Assembly (NCBI GenBank): GCA_002803225.1 | Contig: NXFV01001741.1 | Span: 1-27,552 of the forward strand | Source of the DNA: Gamarada debralockiae | Lineage: Eukaryota; Ascomycota; Leotiomycetes; Helotiales; Hyphodiscaceae | Direction: 5' to 3' | DNA: 27,552 bases | Shown here: positions 1 through 9,383 of the stretch, one piece after another | How the letters are laid out: each line of letters starts with the position of its first letter | How positions within the stretch are numbered: the stretch's first letter is position 1 | Made by a program: the position numbers and the translations under genes | Notes under the pieces: generated by a model | What the model saw: the letters and a program-made list of their open reading frames with translations, nothing else | Databases searched by the model: none | Told to the model about the DNA's origin: nothing

Positions 1-333
1 TATAGAGTATATATATATAGAGAGTATATATATATATGGAGTATGCATACATATAGAGTATGTATATAGATGGAGTATACGTACGGATAGAGTATATGTA
101 CAGATGGAGTATATATATGGATGGAGTATGTGTACGGATGTAATATGCATACGGAGGGAGTATATATATAGAGGAAGTATATATACGAAGGGAGTATGCA
201 TGCCCCGATCGTATGCTTATAGAGAGGTCGTACTGTATGCGTACAGAGGAGTATGTGTACGAAGGGAGTATGTATACAGATCGAGTATACATATAGAGGG
301 AGTATGTATACAGAAGGAGTATATTGTAGAAGG
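1..333. repeat. Degenerate 17-bp minisatellite
   Basis: Tandem, diverged units of the form GAGTATryrTAyrGAkG run from the window edge to about 333. The 17-nt spacing is clearest between 69 and 190. The leftmost 60 bases grade into simple TA/GA-rich sequence. Since 17 is not a multiple of three, the open frame at 104-415 is a by-product of low complexity, not a gene. The array continues past the left edge, so its full size is unknown. Confidence 0.85.
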
Positions 334-335
334 AA

Positions 336-451
336 CGAAATGCGAGTATAGCGCTTCCCGATTGCGCTGTGTATCGCACGTGCTCTCAGTGAGGGATAAA
401 ACAAAAACAACGTAAAACGAAGGTCAAGTGCTCGAACGCACTGCAAAAATG
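336..451 (+). repeat. Dispersed repeat, copy 1 (abuts the minisatellite)
   Basis: This stretch matches 12663-12793 in the same orientation. The best-conserved part is the block with GCGCTTCCCGATTG, ATCGCACGTGCTCTCAGT and GGGATAAAAC; the 3' part is more diverged and has small indels. Copy 1 begins exactly where the 17-bp array ends, so its 5' part may have been replaced by, or used as a seed for, the minisatellite. The family is unidentified; an LTR or other retroelement fragment is possible. Confidence 0.75.
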
Positions 452-818
452 CATCAGAAAACAAGTTGTACGAATGTGCATATGTGTGTAGGTGTCTAGG
501 TACAGGTCCAGCTGCAAAAGACAAAATATGCCCGGCTGGCACGTGACATCCAGCTAAGCGATCAGCGTGACCGATTTCCCCACCACAATATATGGAGCTC
601 TGGAAGACGTTCCCCATAAGCTCGGACCGGACGTTTACTACGACATTGGAAAGCCATATCCTGTATCCTTATCACGTCGAATTTCGCTAGCTCTTCAGTA
701 GACAATGCATAAGCCGGGATGAAACATGTTTATTTTATTTGCGAATTGTTTGACTTGCAACGTCGATATTGAATAGAAGGATATCAGTGTGGAAAGACAC
801 GACAAGCCACAATCCAAG
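452..818. other. Intergenic, upstream of the alcohol dehydrogenase
   Basis: I see no coding sequence here. It should contain the promoter of the alcohol dehydrogenase that starts at 819. One CGGACCG palindrome at 623-629, about 190 nt before the start codon, is the kind of CGG inverted pair bound by Zn2Cys6 proteins. Such short sites occur by chance, so this is only a candidate. Confidence 0.4.
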
Positions 819-2054
819 ATGGCGCCTCTCAAGACCATGAAAGCTGCACGATATGACCCAGTACCACTCTGATACTGCCCTCTAAAATCCCCACGACTAA
901 TATTATTGTTGCTCTCTAGAAAACAAACAAGATTGGCCTGGCGACTATACCTGTCCCTGAATTTAATGAAAATGAGATCCTCATCAAGACTATTGCAGCA
1001 AGCATATGTCACTCCGACTTGGTGAGATAGTATCTCAGCCTCACACCTCGGCGCATCTACTGATCCTCTCGCACAGATGCTCATCGACGGTTCCAGCCAG
1101 ACAGGCCCCTCGGAACCCATCACCATTGGACACGAAGCAACAGGCGAGATCATAGCACTCGGTTCCAATGTCAAAGGGTTCAGCAAAGGCGACCACATTG
1201 GCTTTGTAAATGCTTATGGCGCATGTTTCAAATGCGAAGGATGCGTGTGTCACTATGTTTACTGCGCCGGGGGCAAGATGACGATGCAAGGCTTCACAAT
1301 TGATGGATATTTTCAAGAGTACTGCAAGATAGATCCGAATACTGCGATTGTGTTGCCGGAGGGATTGGATGCTAGTAAAGCTGCTCCTTTGTTCTGTGCA
1401 GGAATCACCGGTACGTTACTCTTTGTTTGATTAGCACACAACTGTCATTGATTCTAAACGCGAAGAGTACATGCTGATTGTCACATAGCATATCAAGGTC
1501 TCAAAGCCGCCCGCCTGCAGTCTAGTCAATGGCTAGCCATAATCGGATGCGGTGGCCTCGGCCAACTTGCCATCCGTTACGCCAAGGCTATGGGACTTAA
1601 AGTCATAGCTATCGATGTTGATGATACTGTTCTCGCTCTCGCAAAGGAAGCCAAAGTTGATGCGGCTTACAACTCACGCTCTATTCCCTGCTATCTCGAC
1701 GACATCACCAAAATTACCGGCGGTGGCTGCGACGCCGTCATCGTTTTCACCGCTGTAAAAGCTGGGTACGACTCTGCACCCAAGACCTTAAAGGTTGGAG
1801 GGAATCTTGTATGTGTAGGTTGTCCTCCTAAAGAAGTGAGTTTCAACGCAATGGAGATTGCCTTTGAAAGATATCACGTCTACGGGGCAAATAACTCAGC
1901 GACACCGGAGAAATTGAAGGAATTCACGGCATTTACTGTGAAGTACGACATAGAAAGTCCGCAGCGAATTTTCAAAATTGATGAGATTGACGAAATGATA
2001 GAAACAATGGTAAAGGCGAAGATGGGGGGAGCGAGGTTAGCCGTCAAGTTTTAG
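819..2054 (+). CDS. Zinc-dependent alcohol dehydrogenase (MDR family)
   Basis: The spliced model has four exons: 819-860, 920-1021, 1077-1410 and 1489-2054. The introns are all GT-AG (59, 55 and 78 nt), and the 1044 nt encode 347 residues, normal for the family. It should oxidise an alcohol or reduce an aldehyde with NAD(P) in the cytosol. Catalytic zinc ligands are visible as Cys44 in CHSDL, His67 in GHEATGE and Cys155 in FCAGIT. The Rossmann nucleotide-binding motif is GCGGLG at 179-184. The structural-zinc lobe has Cys98, Cys101, Cys104 and Cys111, with one residue fewer than usual before the last Cys, which is odd. An in-frame Met at 837 is an alternative start. The substrate is unknown. 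The neighbouring efflux pump and P450 suggest a shared oxidation pathway, but that is inference. Confidence 0.9.
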
Positions 2055-2511
2055 ATCCTATAAATCATCTGGAGAAATACGAGTACGAGGCTGCCATAAT
2101 CTTCGCAGGAGACAGTATATCAAAGTTCGCCATGATCAAGAAAACACGTAGTGAAAGCACTGCTATGCAGTATTATGTCCTGTTTATCTATAGAACACCT
2201 AGTCTTCCAATTATCAAAACCCTTTAACCTCCGGCAAATGCAATATCATCCACTTACAAACATATCGTGGATCTGGATTAATATGTGATATCGATCCGCC
2301 GTCTTCCAGTTATCACCTATATTATTTAAACTAAGACGGCGCTTGCCCGGCCGGAAGATATTGATTCAAAGTTCGGTTCCTGTTCGAAGGAGAATAGTTG
2401 ATCTCATGATGTGTGCAAGAATAAATGTGTTAGATTCTGACCAGGTTGGCTATGGCTGTAAATGTAAAATAAAGCTGCAAGATGCACCTCTTTTACCACT
2501 ATCTCCCGTTC
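2055..2511. other. Intergenic between convergent ADH and MFS genes
   Basis: This is the shared 3' region of the plus-strand dehydrogenase and the minus-strand transporter. It is moderately AT-rich, with no convincing ORF, repeat or RNA gene seen. Confidence 0.5.
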
Positions 2512-4458
2512 CTAAACAGCATGGCTAGGTAAAGGTTTCCGTGCCTTTGCAAGTTTTTCGTGGCCAATTATATCCTCATCCCTCATATTGTGCAGAGTCG
2601 CAGCGACCTCGTGCCCTAACACGACATTTGGCACCCAGAAGCAGATAACAATAGCAATGACCCCAAATCCGATGCTGGTAAGGAATACGGCACCGTACGC
2701 CTGCGCGTACGCAACCTGAAATGCCCTTGACCCTGCGGCAATGACTGCTGGCGTAATTCCCGCTACAGAACCAATTGCATCAGCGGTACCAGTTGTAACA
2801 GCAGCGAAATAACTTGCCACTGAAGTCTCGGGGAGGCCAGCCTTGAGAATCGCTGCAGGGACATTCTCCATAATTGTCGCGGGTAGGCGGTTGCTTAGGA
2901 CCGCGACGTAGATGGCAACACCTATGGACGAGATAGCTGATCGCATTGAGCCTGCAGTTCCGCCTCCGGCACCGACATCTTGCTGGGAGTCGACTAAGAC
3001 GGTACATAGCAGAGCGGCAATGGCTTCGTTGTAGCCAATGGCGGTGCTGGCAATCAGGACAAAGGCGATGGCCAATCCTGGAGTGTCGGGATTGGCAGCT
3101 GCAGTAGCTGTGAGAGGAGTGAGTCAAATACCTCGAGAAGGGCTTAAGAAAGGGTCCAGCTAGAGCCGCTCACCTGAGAGAAAAGTGGTCCCAACAACAA
3201 GGCATGTCATACATTGCCACCTGGTGTACCCGATCAACTTTTGCCCAATACCGCCGAAGAGTTCACCGGTAGTAACTCCCACACCCACAAGGCATGCTAT
3301 CCATCCAGCGTACATTGCGTTGCCATTGCCGTATACAGTTGAAGCCATTTGCGGCCATATGATAGCAAATGCATAGTAGACGATTGCACCAACGGACACA
3401 ATCAGTGCAGAGGCGACCCAGCCCTTGTTTCTGAACAGTTGCATTGGGATAAGCGGTTCTTTCAGGTCCGTTTTGGACTCATAGACAAGCAAAGCGACGA
3501 GGAGGCAAAATCCGATGACAATTGTCAAGATGACTTCTGCAGATTTCCAGGGATAAGCCGATCCGCCCCAGGACAGGCCGATGATAAATCTGCGTAGCAG
3601 TTAGCCTAGGCTGATAGGGCAAAGAGTATAGAGAGGGACGAACAATACCAATCCGGCAACATACAGGAATGTGCCAACGTAGTCGAATTCCTTAATCAGC
3701 CTCCACTTGCTATCGTTGCCGTGTTTCATATGGAAATTTGGGGGAAAGTAGAATAAGACACATGCTGCGAGTGTGATCACGTCAAGGATGATCAACAAGT
3801 AGTAGCTCCACCTGAAGCCAGCATCTGTATAGAGGATGAAGGCAGTCGAAACGGCGGCTCCGAACCCAGCTGTAGGGTATAACAACAGGAACAATGACGA
3901 GCAGACCCAGAAACGATGTTTCATAGGAACGAGCTCGCCAATGAGAAATGCGTACGAATATCCTGTTGAAGCTCCTAGGCCGATGAGCGTTTCGCCTCCG
4001 ATGAGTACGGGAACTGTCTTCGCTGTAGCACAGACGATAGCGCCTACCAAGCCAAAGATAACACCACCAATGACGAACCAACGCCTTCCAAAGATGTCTG
4101 AAAGGCGACCGACGAGGGTGAGACCGAGTGCTAGACCGAGGGTGTACACAAGAGACACCCAGATAATACTCGGGCTGGGGCCGAGTACGACATCAATTTG
4201 ATTCAGTATTGGCGCTATCAGTGCAAAGCCACCAGTACCCGCCATCAAGTTCAAACCAATGGCCAAGTACGCCCCCAAGAACTTTGTGCTTCTATAGTAT
4301 CCAGGCGGAAGCTCCTCTATGTCAGCAACGAAACCGCCGACGTGAGGAACGATGCCATGACCAGTAGCAATTTCGATGGGTGGGTTATATCCCTTCACAT
4401 CGTCGATATGCTGGGATCTGGGACCACTGGCGTCGTCCTTAGCTATGCTGGTAGCCAT
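2512..4458 (-). CDS. TRI12-like MFS efflux transporter
   Basis: Exons on the minus strand are 4458-3665, 3589-3174 and 3107-2512, giving 601 residues, the usual size for the TRI12 (trichothecene efflux pump) branch of the major facilitator superfamily. It is a plasma-membrane proton-driven exporter of small molecules. An N-terminal hydrophilic tail of about 75 residues is followed by 12-14 predicted hydrophobic helices. The loop signature GRLSDIFGRRW after the second helix is diagnostic of MFS proteins. I chose the Met at 4458 (MATSIAKDD) because the upstream extension to 4632 looks like 5' UTR. Intron 1 is ambiguous. The consensus donor GTATGT at 3664 keeps the frame but removes part of a helix that relatives usually keep. 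A donor at 3639 would keep that helix but breaks the frame. Export of a product or toxicant handled by the adjacent P450 or ADH is plausible. Confidence 0.88.
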
Positions 4459-5381
4459 TGAATGTTGTCCACTTGTGACAGAAAGATAAATGTTTTTGAA
4501 TAGGAATATATTAAGGTGCTCGTCATGAAAGGGCGGATGAATATCTCTATATATGTATAGGGTATAAGGCCGTGGTAATGCTGGAAGTAGAGAACCGACT
4601 GATAACGAGTCTAACCACATGAGTCTATGCAATTAGGGTCATTTTCTTATTAACGAGCCCTATAAGGAAATTTCGAACTTTAAATTTTGTTATAAATTCT
4701 TAAATTATTATTATATAGTACACTTTAGGTTCTTCTTAATTATAATATCGAAATATAAGCAATAATACTTTATAGTTATTTAGAGGGTTTTAAGTGAAGT
4801 AGGTAACTTTGGTTTTCTGAAGCCTGAAATGCCGCCTAAGCGCACATATTTACGCGATTAGGCTCGTGAGGCAGCGTATCTAGACGGCGCTCGATCTTCG
4901 CTCCGGTAGTATCTGGGAGGCCTGAATGAAAAACAGACCGCCTGGTTTCCTGTTTTCTGTCGAATCAATCATGTTCATTAACATGAGCGGCGTCGTAAGC
5001 CTTCCATGCCAATTTCCTCCATTCCTCACATGTTTGGTCTGCGCAAATCGAGGCTATTCCTAGGATGTCTATTTCCGGTCAGCTCCAAAGCCTACTTTGT
5101 TATTCCGTGTTTTGCATAATTGGCACAATTGCCGTAGCAGCTTTTTCGGCAAGCTTCGCCCCGGAATAAGTTACCCAAGGACATCCAAGAAAAGATAGCA
5201 AGGAGCGACGGAGAGAATCATTTCCAGAGCTAAGGTGGAACTCTTCGATTTGCACTTCTTGTATTAGAAATCATCCTCTATCAAGTATTGGACACATCGC
5301 ATCCGTCAACAACTAGTATCTTCATTCTTCACTCTTCTAGCACATTATTTCTGCTCCTGCTTCTGCCCCATTGACACAATA
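4459..5381. promoter_or_regulatory. Divergent intergenic region, MFS pump / P450
   Basis: The pump (minus) and the P450 (plus) are divergent and share these 0.9 kb, so co-regulation is possible. Bases 4645-4800 are strongly AT-rich and TpA-rich, like RIP-decayed DNA. An inverted pair TTATTCCG (5100-5107) and CGGAATAA (5162-5169) lies about 215-280 nt before the P450 start. It is a candidate regulator site only. No ORF is convincing. Confidence 0.5.
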
Positions 5382-7288
5382 ATGGATATCACGAAGATGA
5401 ATGCCCTAACCACCATCGATCTAGCCTTAATTTTCACAATTGTCAAATATGGGGCTGCAGTGTCGGCCGTCATTGCAAGCGCTTTCAATTCTCGACTTGA
5501 GGAAATCTGCTAAACATGTCTTAAGGTCACGCTCTACATATTCGGAATATGCATTTACCGCGTCTATTTACACCCTCTGGCTAAATTTCCGGGGCCGCGT
5601 ATCAATGCTATTAGCCCTCTTCCCGTGATCTCGGCACTCATAAGAGGCCGCCTGGCCATGGAGATGAAGCAAATGCACAACATCTACGGTTGGTGGCAGC
5701 TTTATGCGGAGGCAGGGCATATGTGCTGACTTTATTCTAGGCCCAGTCGTGCGCATTGGACCCAACGAGCTGACGTTCAACACAGCACAGGCATGGAAAG
5801 ACATCTACGGTCACCGCCAGGGACACGTAAATTTCCCTAAAGATCCAGTACATGCCGGTCCCGTGACGCCTGTGGGTGCTAGAGGTACTCCAACACTGCA
5901 GTATGAACCCAATGAAGCGAGTCATGCACGGCAAAAGCGAGTGCTGGCGCATGCGTTCTCGATGAAGGCGTTGCTCGAACAGGAGGACATCGTCGTAATG
6001 CATATCAAAAAGTTGATAAAAAATCTGAAGAGATTAAGCAAGGCCAATTCAGACATCAATATCTGCGACTGGTTCTCATTTGTAACGTTTGACCTAACAG
6101 GCGACCTTACGTTTAAAGAAAGCTTTGCATGCTTAGATGAAGGCAAGCTACCCAAACAGAGATGTGCTGCACGAAACAGCGACTGACTTCTTCTATGATG
6201 ATTTGCAGGCCAATATAATTTCTGGATGGAGCTGCTATTCAAGTCCATTCAAGCTGGAGCATTTACCCAAGCAACTCGACGGTTCGCAACAGCTGGCAGT
6301 TGGCTCCAGCTGAAGCTGATGTCAACGTTCAAAGACGTGCGCGAACAGAACAGGAAACACATGGAGCTCTCTTATGCAAAGGTCATGCAGTGAGTGCTTC
6401 GTACTGCTCATCAATGGCCTCACCAAAACTGACTTCAATAGGCGCTTTACAAACGAGGACGACACGCACCGTGATTTCATCTGGTACATCTTGAAGAATA
6501 AGGAACGATTCGATATAACACAAGAAGAGATTATAGCCAACTCGTCACTATTCATGTAAGATCGTCATCACCAGAGAGTCTACTCTAGCAACTGATACCA
6601 TGATTCTCATAGCATAGCTGGCGCTGAAACAACTGCGAGCGCCCTAGCCGGCTTATTTGCCCGTCTCTTCTATAATCCCGCTGTCTATGACAAGCTCGTT
6701 GAGGAAATCCGCTCCACGTTTAACTCAGCCGATGAGATCAATCACGCCCGGATCCTCAAGATGCCTTACGTTAATGCATGCGTGACCGAGGGTCTTCGCA
6801 TTCATCCTCCTGTCCCCGGTGGAAATCTCCGCATGGTGCCGCCCGCTGGCGATACTGTTGATGGAACATGGATCCCAGGAGGCACTACTGTCTCTGTAGG
6901 AAACTGGTCTGCGTCTCATAACCCTCTCAACTTCCGCAATCCTGATGATTTCATCCCTGAGCGCTGGATTGGAGATGAATACGCCGATGATATCAAGGAG
7001 GCTATGCAGCCATTCTCACTTGGTCCTCGAAACTGTATTGGGAAGAAGTAAGTTTTACTTTTCGTGTGCATTTTGGGCCGCTGACGTGAATACTAATAAC
7101 ATAACACTACTAGCCTGGCAATTATGGAGTTGCGCCTGACACTTGTGCATGTGCTGTGGCACTTTGATATTCGTAGTACTGATGGAGCACCAAACTGGGA
7201 CCCTACCGACGATGTTAAGAACTTGCGCTCATATATGGTTTGGGATAAACCACCGCTTATAGTTAAGGCTTATTCGGCGACTAAATGA
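5382..7288 (+). CDS. Cytochrome P450 monooxygenase (CYP65-like)
   Basis: Seven exons close into 515 residues: 5382-5459, 5526-5688, 5741-6142, 6209-6389, 6442-6555, 6613-7047 and 7114-7288. It is a heme-thiolate monooxygenase with an N-terminal membrane anchor (about residues 8-34), then the hinge HPLAKFPGPR. The oxygen-binding I-helix AGAETT is at 315-320, the K-helix ExxR at 372-375, and PERW follows. The heme signature FSLGPRNC ends at Cys454. All catalytic motifs are intact, so the enzyme is probably functional in the ER membrane. Its overall look (VVRIGPNEL, FIIAGAETT) recalls the CYP65 / isotrichodermin-hydroxylase-like group, but the family call is tentative. Intron 3 (6143-6208) appears to be GC-AG. 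A GT donor at 6164 would also stay in frame, but gives a 45-nt intron and seven extra residues. The donor of intron 1 (5460 or 5469) is uncertain. Confidence 0.9.
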
Positions 7289-7848
7289 GAAAGGGTCGAT
7301 AACTTTGTTGATGGGAAAAACGACGTAAAGAGAGCATATGACAATACGAATGAGAATTCTTACACAAATCAAGTAACACGAAATCACCAGGCCAAACGCT
7401 AGAATCTAAGGGGGATTTTTAGGGGGATTTGTTTGGATATCTGCATATCAAATTGCCATCAATGATGACTGAGATATATTCTGGGAGAGATCAAGTCCTC
7501 GGACTTCAGTCATAGATTTCGTAATGCATCTGATTGGTTTCAACAATTTAGCTCTAAAGAGCCTTTAAATGGTGGACCCTGCACTTGTTTCACAAGTCTA
7601 CAAAGCTATACTAGGAGTTAAACAGCATTCGAATAGACCTATACCCGACCTGATCGAAAAGACAGGTGTTTAAGAATAACTCGAGCTTTTGCCAGTATTG
7701 CGAGAACATTCGAACTCACTATCCAACCCATCGATAACGTCCTTAACACTCTCCTCGCTAATGCCTGTTGCGGTTCAGGGTGTGGCTATAAGGGTGTACG
7801 CAACGACTCAATTTGAACTGACTATTTACAGTGGATATGGAGCCTGTA
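7289..7848. other. Intergenic, 3' of the P450
   Basis: No coding sequence is recognised. A short direct repeat of GGGGGATTT lies at about 7410-7430. The rest is unremarkable. Confidence 0.45.
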
Positions 7849-7941
7849 CTTATAGGGCCCTTGGGCCTTGTAGGTCCTGTGACTCACTCACTGTAGCCTG
7901 ACAGACTACAGCAGTCCGTACAGGGCCTAAGGCCCTATAAG
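7849..7941. repeat. 93-bp GC-rich imperfect palindrome (MITE-like)
   Basis: The two ends are inverted copies: CTTATAGGGCC starts at 7849 and GGCCCTATAAG ends at 7941. Partial pairing continues inward (GTAG...CTAC). It stands out as GC-rich between AT-rich flanks. The right arm supplies the last codons and the stop of the MFS relic at 7935. No clear target duplication was seen. It could be a small non-autonomous element or a recombination scar. Confidence 0.55.
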
Positions 7942-8250
7942 GTTCCAACAATGCCCTCAGTCTCCATGACCGACACCGTCTTTATATGCTTGTTCTTATC
8001 AATGCTGCGCGTAAACAGTGCCGCCACAGATGCGACACCAAAAGTCGCCGCAACACGGAACACAAGCTTGAAGCCTGATAGATATACTTTCTTGTTTGCC
8101 AGCTGTGCAACGACTTGGATAGCTGGAGTTATGCCTGGGACTGTTAAATGCAGCAGATGTGTTCAGTTTCGCTGCAGCGAAGAGTTGCAGGTATGACCCC
8201 GCTTCTTCATACCCGAGTGTCTTTGTTAGCAGCCTCCTGGTATCGAGCAA
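7935..8250 (-). pseudogene. C-terminal relic of a second TRI12-like MFS transporter
   Basis: Reading the minus strand, two adjacent frames together recreate the last portion of a TRI12-type pump. The first segment has SYLQLFAAAKLNTSAAFN; it is followed in another frame by VPGITPAIQVVAQLANKKVY, then a final hydrophobic helix and a charged tail ending in SIDKNKHIKTVSVMETEG. The frame changes near 8150, between AAFN and VPGIT, consistent with a 1- or 2-nt indel. Nothing upstream of 8250 continues the family, so the fragment is 5'-truncated as well. The intact TRI12-like pump at 2512-4458 ends differently, so this is a separate, decayed paralogue and not a recent duplicate. Confidence 0.72.
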
Positions 8251-9383
8251 TCTACTACTAGTGGTGGTTTATGAAAGTCTGCCTGACTTTTCCCGCGCCA
8301 GTAGCATTGTCTCGCTTACTCTTTTCTTCTGCCTGATGATTCCCATGCGACGACAGAAATGCGGGGTGTGGGGCACGGGGAGTGCGGGCAATAAAATAAT
8401 CGTTAGTCTCCAATAGGTCGATGCAAACGAAAGTGCACCCCTTAGATTCCTTATCCTCCTATTCTGTATTGAGGCCTATATTTACAGCTACTTAATATAT
8501 AGATGAAACCTTTTCTTCTCCTCCTAACTCGATTAAATTGCAATCCTATATATTTATATATTCAAAGAAGATGTGGAATTAGAGCCGTGTTCTAGCTGTC
8601 ACCTGTAATAGCTGCCTATAGTAGTGCCTACGGATCGCAGTAGGAGCCTACGCTACCTGCCTATAGGCCCTGTGAGTCAACGCCTAAGGAGTCACTACAG
8701 TGACTGCCTAAAGGGACTGAAGCCTATAAGTAGAAGCTTAATATGATTAGTTATAGAGCAGCCAATTCAATCGTTTTAATATCTACTCTTTGATCACCTG
8801 ATGTGCTACCCCATGTACCTATACTTCTTATAGAAGATAAGATCCCATTATAAAGTAAATTCTACCCTTTAAATCTTTAAGTCTTAGATTAATAAAATAA
8901 TAGAATACTTTATTTCCTTATATTCGAAAGATACATCATTAAAATTAAGAAATAAACTAAAGGGTTTCTCCTTTTTAAAGGTTATATCCTTAGCATCGTT
9001 GCATTTAAGTCGTGGTTAGGATAGGCATTAATCACTTCTCGCCATTTAATTGCAATACAAATAAGAGGTTCAGAAATCTAGGTGCTTTTTCGCTTGTACT
9101 AACCGGACGGGAGGTACAGACACCGACGATTAGTATCCAGCTCCAATAATGAAGAGGTGCAGGCAAGAAAGCACTACACAGCAGTCTATGTAACAACCAC
9201 AAAGATAATCAATCATCCTGTACATTCAAAGACTCACTGCTTCTCTCTCTTGCTTTCACCCTTCAAAGTTGCAGCAGTTAGATAATCCTATCTCGTGTAA
9301 GTCGCATCCACTGTGCTCCCTGTCGCTAAGCTTATGTTAGAACCATAAACACTAAGGCCCCTTGCACCCAATCACGTTGTGAA
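8251..9383. other. Gene-free region with AT-rich, repeat-like islands
   Basis: No gene is supported. 8440-8580 and 8840-8990 are strongly AT-rich and TpA-rich, like RIP-altered relic DNA. 8618-8730 is a GC-richer island made of recurring GCCTATA / GCCTAAG / GCCTACG words with the near-palindrome GTCACTACAGTGAC; its vocabulary resembles the palindrome at 7849-7941. The last 300 nt are the 3' flank of the minus-strand regulator ending at 9384. Confidence 0.5.

Noticed and set aside
104..415. 103-codon open frame in the first 400 bases
   Set aside because: It reads through the 17-bp minisatellite and into the dispersed repeat; the Tyr/Arg-rich protein only reflects the repeat.
4459..4632. N-terminal extension of the MFS pump to 4632
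   Set aside because: The extra residues do not resemble the family's N-terminus; the Met at 4458 gives a typical hydrophilic start.
7951..8416. Plus-strand open frames at 7951-8416
   Set aside because: They are antisense to the MFS relic, whose minus-strand segments match the transporter C-terminus.
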